Of a stretch of DNA of 64,000 nucleotides, positions 57,761 to 64,000 are shown piece after piece; within the stretch, counting starts at the first letter, position 1; each line of letters opens with the position of its first letter. The notes beneath the pieces are model-generated. The model was not told the origin of the DNA and did not search any database. It saw only the letters and a list, made by a program, of their open reading frames with translations. The stretch is from Pleurotus djamor. Its lineage: Eukaryota > Basidiomycota > Agaricomycetes > Agaricales > Pleurotaceae. A program made the position numbers and the translations under genes. The stretch lies in NCBI GenBank assembly GCA_029747585.1, contig JAPEVF010000043.1, positions 62,001-126,000 of the forward strand, read 5' to 3'.

Positions 57761-58983
57761 CTAACGACCAGATTGGCTAGTCTGGGAGTCACGCGTACGA
57801 TAGGTGGGCGGGCGGGTACTCGTGACTGACTGAATTGTGGGCCTGCTTTGTAGGTTGGATGGAGAAATTCTGGGTGAATGAGAATTGGAGGAATCCCGGT
57901 TGCTCACTGACGCTGGAGAAAACTGAAGGGCTTTGAGAAAGGGCACCGGAGCTAAGGTGTTCCTCCTTAGTGTATCTGAGGAGGCAGGAGACTCAATGGA
58001 AGATACTGGGCTGGGTCGCCTACGCCTGATTCGCTTGATCATNCAGGAAAAATAGCATGACCAACATGATGCCAGCAATCGTCCCAAGAACTCCGGCAAC
58101 GATAATCCCTGCTCTACTCGTACGGCCGGATTCGGACGAGGCGATGGGTGGAATTCCTCGGAAGGGGGTGGGAGTTGTTGATTCCATTGTGTTTATCGAT
58201 GACACGGAAAGCAAGGAATCATCGGTGCTGGAAAACAGAATTTCATAATTGTAGCATCTTTCAATATTCAAGCTTACGTGTATATGATTGAGTCTAGGAA
58301 GACCATGCATTCGTTGTACGTGCCATTAGGATCTCCGTTTTGGATGGTCAAATTATGTTCCCCTTGCTCCAGGGAAGACTGGGAGAATACGGTTTGTAGG
58401 AAGGCAACGTGCGGAACCTTGTCCACCATACGTGATATCATCCCATCAAGCATGAAGAAGAGCTCCATGTTCCCTCTGGATGAATCGGTGAGCTAGTTGG
58501 AGAGAAATGACTCACGCACTCACACAACTCCATTAGCAGACATCTTTGCGCGGACGACATTCACATAAACCGCAGTGCCTAAAAGTATAATGATTTATTT
58601 CAGTAGAGAGTCGAACTAGCCTGAAGCAATACCAGTGAACATGAATGTGGCAATTTGCGGTTTGCGTTGGCTGTCCTTCTTCCGATATGTCGCCCGTGTC
58701 CAAGTCTCTGTCCAAATCTAGGTCAGCTCAAAGACCGAGACCGATGAAATGGACACGTACGATTCATGGCTTTTTGAAAAGCAGTCGAATTTTGCGGATT
58801 CTGACAGCTGGCCTTGCACATATCAAGCCCACTAGAAGTCCATCCTTCACCAAAATCTATCCTCTTTGAAAGTCCCAAAGCAGGGAAAGGCCCATGTTGA
58901 TCGTCAACAGTGATGTTTATCGTTTTAGCGAGGGTCAGATAAGCGGAGATCGTGCAGAAGAGAACATATGAAACGAGCGCCAT
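57761..58983 (-). CDS. Membrane protein E, PPxY-tailed array copy (frame broken only by an N)
   Basis: The signal peptide is MALVSYVLFCTISAYLTLA, then INITVDDQHGPFPALGLSKR, a CxxxC (MCKASCQ) in place of CxxC, TWTRATYRKKD, TGTAVYVNVVRAKMSANG, ELFFMLDGMISRMVDKV, GEHNLTIQNGDPNGTY and MVFLDSIIYT. TDDSLLSVSS leads to the TM helix GIIVAGVLGTIAGIMLVMLF with basic IKRIRRRRPS. The tail has SSIESPASSDTLRRNTLAPV, PFLKALQFS, LQSRPTIQSVTS and RPPTYRTRDSQTSQSGR (PPTY). An N at 58043, inside the TM codons, shifts the frame and makes a stop; without it the frame runs straight to the tail. I therefore read it as an intact gene with a base-call error. The ectodomain is the most divergent of the four. Confidence 0.78.
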
Positions 58984-59162
58984 TCATCCACCAGGGAGAG
59001 AAAGAGAAAGGGAGAGGTAGATGCATTCCAAGCAATGGTAGGTTTAAGTAAGGTTTCCGTCGGACTAGTGTCGACTGGTGGATGATCATGATGGGATAAA
59101 TTAACCAATGACAACGAACAGGCTTGAAGCTTCGATGGTGCGAGGGAAAGAGCCCCGGAAGA

Positions 59163-59360
59163 TCACTCTACAGTAGTAGGATATGATTGTTGAACTTCCT
59201 TGATAAATTGATGGTTATTGCCCTTGCGACAAGTCTTCTGCAAGAAGGCACCGTTTGAGAAATTGTCAGAGGGACCTTCGACGAAGCATTTGTCAGGGCG
59301 AAGGGATCTCGTCTGAGAAGCACAAGGCTTAGGTGGTGGTGCAATAAGTACCTGGGCCAT
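59163..59360 (-). CDS. Possible small protein, 65 codons
   Basis: An unspliced frame starts MAQVLIAPPPKPCASQTRSL and has three cysteines (PCASQ, DKCFVEG, KTCRKG). It sits in the 475 bp between array copy E and the GCN20-like gene. Cys spacing does not match the twin CX9C or other small families I know. It may be a real small protein, an exon, or chance. Low confidence. Confidence 0.2.
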   Translation of the reverse strand: MAQVLIAPPPKPCASQTRSLRPDKCFVEGPSDNFSNGAFLQKTCRKGNNHQFIKEVQQSYPTTVE

Positions 59361-59458
59361 GCACCAACCTTGAAATCCCGGCGTCTAAATAATGAGTCGG
59401 GACCGATGGCACACTTTGGCACTCTCTGATTCAGCTTTGATTCGATTCCCATTCCATC

Positions 59459-62400
59459 ATGTCGGCAGAAGAAATTGCAGAAGAAATACGCACAATACTA
59501 CCTGACACTGAGGAGATAATCATAGAATATCTCTCTGGATATCTTGTTGACGATGCTGGCGAGGATGAGGACATTCTCCAGGTCGCTCGTGCAATGCTCG
59601 AGTCTCTCGCTGGCAATCGACTGGATATCTTGGAGAAGCTCATGGGTCGTCTGGAAAGCTTGCTTGAAGACCAGCTGAATGCTCGGATAAAGAAAGCTTC
59701 TGGCCCGAAACTCGTTAAGCTCGACAAGGTGATGGACATGAGTAAATCCGCGATGTCCAATACCATTGCCCTCTCCGAAGGTGTCGATCTCGAGTCTATC
59801 AATAAGGGAAAGTAAGCTAGATGTGCACATGTTTGCTTCGAACCGTAATGACCCGTTTATGAAGAGCCTCACGCGTCGACATGAAAAAGCTGGAGAAGCA
59901 AGAGGCCAAACTTAAGGTCGCGAAATTCCGCTCTTTCTAACGAAGAGCTTGCCTCAGCGCTATCTTTCCAGGCTAAAATAGAAAAACGATCCCGAAGAGA
60001 CTTGTATGAAGGCTCTAAACTCCTCGATGCTCACAAGAAGCAGGTAGGTTGACGTTATAAGAGTACAGTAACCGCCTCTCATCGTCGGTTTCTAGCAAAC
60101 GTACGAGGAAATGTTCATGAAGGTATTCCTATTCCTTAAAGTCTATCTAACAATCTGATACTCGTCAGATCAATCCCCTGGAAGCAAGTGCTGCATCTAA
60201 GAATAAGAGCAAAGATATCCATCTTCCTTCAATAGATGTTACCTTTGGATCAAACCGTATTCTGTGTGTTGCATCTTGTTACCCAGAACTCACCTTGATG
60301 ACTTCCATAGCTCTGGTGCGACGCTTACTTTGGCCCACGGCCGTCGGTATGGTCTCATCGGTCGCAACGGTGAGTCTCAACTCATATCAGCCATCTGTCA
60401 GTTTCTCTGATGAGCTTGCCTCAGGTGTTGGAAAATCAACTCTTTTGCGCCATATCGCGATGCGTGAGGTCCCCGTGCCGGCCCATATCACAATTCTCTT
60501 TGTCGAGCAAGAAGTAAGTCATTGAGTATATGGGTGCTGAACACCCCATCTGAAACGCGTCTAGATTGTTGGAGATGATACTATAGCCATTGACTCTGTC
60601 CTCAAGGCTGATGTCTGGAGAGACCATCTGCTGAAAGAAGAGGCGAAGCTGAATGCTAAGCTTGCTGAACTCGAAGGTGAAGGGGATGACAAACGCTTTG
60701 AGGATGCACGAGAGGAAGCATCTGCACGGTTGGCCGAGGTTCACGCTAGACTGTCTGACATGGACGCAGAAAGTGGACCGGCCCGAGCCGCGGCTCTACT
60801 TGCTGGTGCGTTAGCCCTCGCAGTCACTGAATTTTCTTACACTAACCATGATCAGGTCTTGGATTCGATGAAAATGCCCAAAAGCAACCAACGAAATCAT
60901 TCAGTGGTGGTTGGAGGCAAGATTTCTGTTACTCTGATTCGTCAAGAATAAGTTTTGATCGTGGTCTCTATGCAGAATGAGATTGGCTCTTGCTCGAGCA
61001 CTTTTCGTCAAGGTTGCTTCCATCCCTGATTATCGGTCTTCTATGTCTCAAACTTTATTCTGTTCTCTAGCCAGCATTGCTTTTGCTTGATGAACCTTCC
61101 AATCACAGTTCAGAGATTTGTCTCCTCCACATCGCGTAGTTCCTAACCTTTTGGTCTAGTTGATCTCAATGCTCTTGCGTGGCTCGAAGATTATCTTCAA
61201 ACTTGGCCAGGAACACTCCTCGTAGTGTAAGTGCATTACGCCAGCTTCAGTTGCCTCACTCTAACTCCACTTCAGATCCCACGACCGTGCTTTCTTGTGA
61301 GTCCATGAACACGATCAACTTCCACGAACTTTAATTTATAATTGAATTCCACGCAGAGATGCTGTTGCGACAGACATTGTTCATCAACACTCCGAAAGGC
61401 TGGATTATTACAAAGGGTTGGCGCGATTTGATCCCCATCCACAAGCGCGTTGCTGAAGTTATTTGATATCAGGAATTTCACACAATTCTACGCGACGAAA
61501 TCAGAACGAGACAAGAACTTGCGCCGTGAATATGAGACGCAATTGGAATACCGAAAACATCTTCAGGCGTTCATTGATAGATGGAGGTATAACGCCAACC
61601 GAGGTACCCGTAGTTCTATTTCATCAACGGCTTTACTCTGACCAATGGTATCACAGCTGCCCAGGCTCAATCCAAAATCAAAATTCTTGAGAAGGTACAC
61701 GGTTCTTTCAGGCCCAGTCAAGCTATCTCACAGTATCGCGTAGCTACCTGAACTCCATCCTCCGGAAGAGGAAGAGACGGAAAGCTTTAAGTCAGTCGCC
61801 CTATCCCTCGAATCGAACATGGTTTTGACGATGATTACAGGTTCCCAGAGACAGAGAAACTTTCCCCACCGGTTCTGCAATTGAACGAAGTTACCTTCGG
61901 ATACGTTCCAGAGAAACTGCTCCTCAAGAACGTGAATTTCGATGTTCAACTGGATTCCCGTATCGCTATTGTCGGTGCCAATGGTGCTGGAAAATCAACA
62001 CTGTGAGCACTTCCTCATCGGGTTTTGTTGACGAATACTTAACATGGCTTTCTAGCATCAAGCTACTCACGAGCGAACTCAGACCAATGACAGGTCATGT
62101 CAACCGCAACGGTCGACTAAGGATGTAAGAAGGGCGACTCTCTATTTCTCGTTTGGCACTTTCTCAATACATCTCTGCAGCGGTTACTTTGCTCAACATC
62201 ACGTCGATACGCTCGTCCCCACCATGTCACCCGTTCAGTTCCTGGCGTCCCGGTTCCCAGGAAAGAGTGAACAGGAATATCGTCAACACCTCGGGAATTT
62301 CCAGATAAGTGGTATGACTGGGTAAGCCTGGCATATCGTGTCCGATTTGCTAGTACCTCTAAAGTAAAACGCTGTTAGTTTGCAGCTGATTGGAACGCTG

Positions 62401-62857
62401 AGTGGAGGTCAAAAGTCTCGTGTTGCCTTTGCTCTCTTGTCGTTGCAGCAACCCCACATCTTGCTTCTCGATGAGGCACGCTTTTCTCTCCTCGGGTCCA
62501 TTGACTTTGGACGCTAATACACCATTACAGCCTACCAATCACCTCGATATCGAAGGTCTTGACGCGCTTATGCTGGCTCTGCAATCTTGGAATGGCGGTG
62601 TTATTATCATCTCTCACGACGAACGATTTATCACCACTGTTGCTAACCAGGTGCGTCTCCCGTCCATCTTCTGAATGTTAACCATTGAAATCATGATGTA
62701 GCTATACGTATGTGGGGAGGGTACGGTGTACAAGTTCATGGGAGACGTTCAAAGCTACAAGGTGGGCACTCATTTGCATAGCACTCATGACAACGCAATA
62801 TTGACGCGTTCGGCCATCCAGAATCTGATCGTCAGCGGTGTCAAGGCGAAGGCGTGA
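59459..62857 (+). CDS. GCN20: ABC-F ATPase, GCN20/ABCF3 type
   Basis: Soluble twin-ATPase protein that works with ribosomes; yeast Gcn20 helps Gcn1 and Gcn2 sense uncharged tRNA. The N-terminal helical region ([20 protein letters not shown]) is the GCN20/ABCF3 type. The first ATPase has [20 protein letters not shown] (Walker A), [17 protein letters not shown] (signature) and [18 protein letters not shown] (Walker B). The linker follows ([20 protein letters not shown]). The second ATPase has [35 protein letters not shown] and [17 protein letters not shown], ending [14 protein letters not shown]. Many introns (over 15), some splitting these motifs. The last exon ends SGVKAKA (TGA 62855-62857). 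The gene reads straight through without an odd break. Arb1-type or Elf1-type ABC-F proteins lack this N-terminal block. Confidence 0.92.
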
Positions 62858-63028
62858 AAACGCGTACATACTTAGCTGTTGTCATATCTTGCAAATTGTG
62901 CCAATTTCACCGATTCATTATGAGTGTAGAGTCTTGGTCTCCCATTCGTTGGGGTTTCGTCTTGTTTCGTTGAACTGGAGCCGTTGCCAAATCGCAACCA
63001 AATCATCGACTTATTTTTGTAACGGGCT

Positions 63029-63077
63029 CACGTGATAACCTGAGTCGCGTTTTAGGGTCGTGTAACGTGTTGGCGCC
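63029..63077 (+). promoter_or_regulatory. E-box-like and E2F/MBF-like motifs upstream of TOP2
   Basis: CACGTG stands at 63029-63034 and TTGGCGCC at 63070-63077, the latter only about 40 bp before the ATG at 63116. TTGGCGC fits the E2F core and resembles MBF-type S-phase sites; TOP2 is an S/G2-phase gene in many eukaryotes. Reading by eye, chance hits possible. Confidence 0.35.
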
Positions 63078-63115
63078 CTTTGTTTACCTCACCACCTCAC
63101 CCACCACCATCCAAC

Positions 63116-64000
63116 ATGAGTTCCTCGGAGGGGGAAAATTTCGACTTCGACAACATCTCTGATGGGTCAGATTCCGAAGGGTTTGCTCCAGTGGCCAAGG
63201 CCAAGAAGGTGAGCTGGATAGTCTCATTGCTAAATCGACCTACATGACTTCTGTAGGCCGCGAAGCCCAAAGCTCCCCCGAAAGCCAAAGCCACAACATC
63301 GAAAACTGCACCGAAGGCTGCGAAAGGCAAGGCTAAGCAAGTTCTCGTTGATCACGATGACAACGCCGCCGACGATGTGATGGACGTTGACGCAGGGGAA
63401 TCTGACGATGAAGTTGGAGCCTTGCCTGAAAAGGCTGCAGCTGTGCCAGCGAAGAAGAAGAAGACGGCGTCAGAGACCTACACTAAGGTGTGCTCATGTC
63501 TTCGCAGACTGCGTTGGTCAGGAGTTTGACCGCGTCGCCTAGCTCTCCCAACTGGAGCACATTCTCAAGCGTCCTGATTCCTACATTGGTAGTATTGAGA
63601 CTATCACCCAGGCCATGTGGACCTTCGATGCCGACGAGAAGAGGATGGTTCATCGTGAAGTCAAGTACGTTCCGGGCTTCTTCAAGATTGTCGATGAAAT
63701 TTTGGTCAATGCCGCTGACAACAAGGTGAGTCGCGTCGAGATATCGTGCTGGTGGGTGCTCATGATCGTTTAGATTAACGACGCGTCTATGGACTCATTG
63801 AAAGTCAATATCGACGTGGAGGATGGCGTTATTTCCGTCTACAACAATGGCAAGGGTATTCCGGTCGAAATGCACACAACCGAGAAGATGTATATTCCTG
63901 AGTTGATCTTCGGTCACCTCCTTTCCTCCTCAAATTACGACGACGACGAGAAGAAACTCACTGGCGGACGAAACGGCTATGGTGCTAAGCTGGCTAACAT
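63116..64000 (+). CDS. TOP2: DNA topoisomerase II, 5' part (cut by the window edge)
   Basis: Type IIA topoisomerase: passes one DNA duplex through a break in another, using ATP, in the nucleus. The N-terminal ~120 residues are acidic and Lys/Ala-rich (MSSSEGENFDFDNISDGSDS). After an intron come LSQLEHILKRPDSYIGSIET, the GHKL ATPase start, KIVDEILVNAADNK (N box with the Mg/ATP Asn and Glu), VYNNGKGIPVEMH (G1 box) and GGRNGYGAKLANI (G2 box, lid), where the window ends. Three introns fit before the edge. The rest (transducer, TOPRIM, cleavage domain, C-terminal domain) is outside. Confidence 0.95.

Noticed and set aside
1..64000. tRNA genes, CRISPR arrays, rRNA, LTRs
   Set aside because: I looked for T-loop-like GGTTCGANTC boxes, regular direct repeats and terminal repeats and found none that fold or repeat properly; a machine scan would be more reliable.

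Overview
This window looks like nuclear DNA of a mushroom-forming basidiomycete (Agaricomycetes). The genes are dense, on both strands, and cut by many 45-75 nt introns of fungal type. Besides universal eukaryotic genes there are families that I associate with agaricomycetes: an ankyrin + vWA protein, a DUF7704 membrane protein, a divergent P-loop NTPase and secreted-ectodomain single-pass membrane proteins. No tRNA, rRNA, CRISPR array or intact transposon was seen. All calls come from reading the translations; no database search was run.

Layout. 1-3.9 kb: no convincing gene. 3.9-8.0 kb (+): Cyc8/Ssn6 corepressor. 9.5-11.3 kb (+): Erf4-type subunit of the Ras palmitoyltransferase. 13.0-14.8 kb (+): Yap1/AP-1-like bZIP factor with its own type of binding palindrome upstream. 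17.0-19.7 kb (+): decayed-looking P-loop NTPase. 20.3-24.2 kb: GET3 (-) and SRP68 (+), two ER-targeting factors that diverge from a 189 bp gap. 24.3-32.7 kb: SNF2-type remodeller ATPase (-) and Ku80 (+), divergent over 239 bp. 32.9-34.4 kb (-): predicted pseudokinase. 35.6-36.3 kb (-): broken berberine-bridge-enzyme-like oxidase. 36.7-38.5 kb (+): ankyrin/vWA protein. 39.2-40.7 kb (+): membrane protein A. 40.9-44.0 kb: DUF7704 protein (-) and CofD/YvcK-like protein (+). 45.2-46.3 kb (+): unknown protein. 46.5-48.2 kb (-): chorismate synthase. 48.6-49.6 kb (+): unknown membrane protein. 50.2-50.9 kb (+): SAP30-like Sin3-complex subunit. 51.5-52.5 kb (-): aminoglycoside-phosphotransferase-fold kinase. 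52.6-59.0 kb (-): tandem array of four paralogues of membrane protein A (B, C, D, E; C is a pseudogene). 59.5-62.9 kb (+): GCN20/ABCF3-type ABC-F ATPase. 63.1 kb to the right edge (+): 5' part of DNA topoisomerase II.

The most novel element is the A-E family: signal peptide, a roughly 180-residue ectodomain with a CxxC pair, one transmembrane helix and a cytoplasmic tail. In the four tandem copies the tail ends in a conserved PPxY motif, the classic ligand of WW domains in Rsp5/NEDD4-type ubiquitin ligases. Copy A keeps the ectodomain but has an unrelated tail, so outside and inside modules have been recombined. Other points of note are an 18 nt exon that encodes the P-loop of GET3 behind a GC-AG intron, the loss of DFG and glycine loop in the kinase, and ambiguous bases (N) that break two otherwise intact reading frames.
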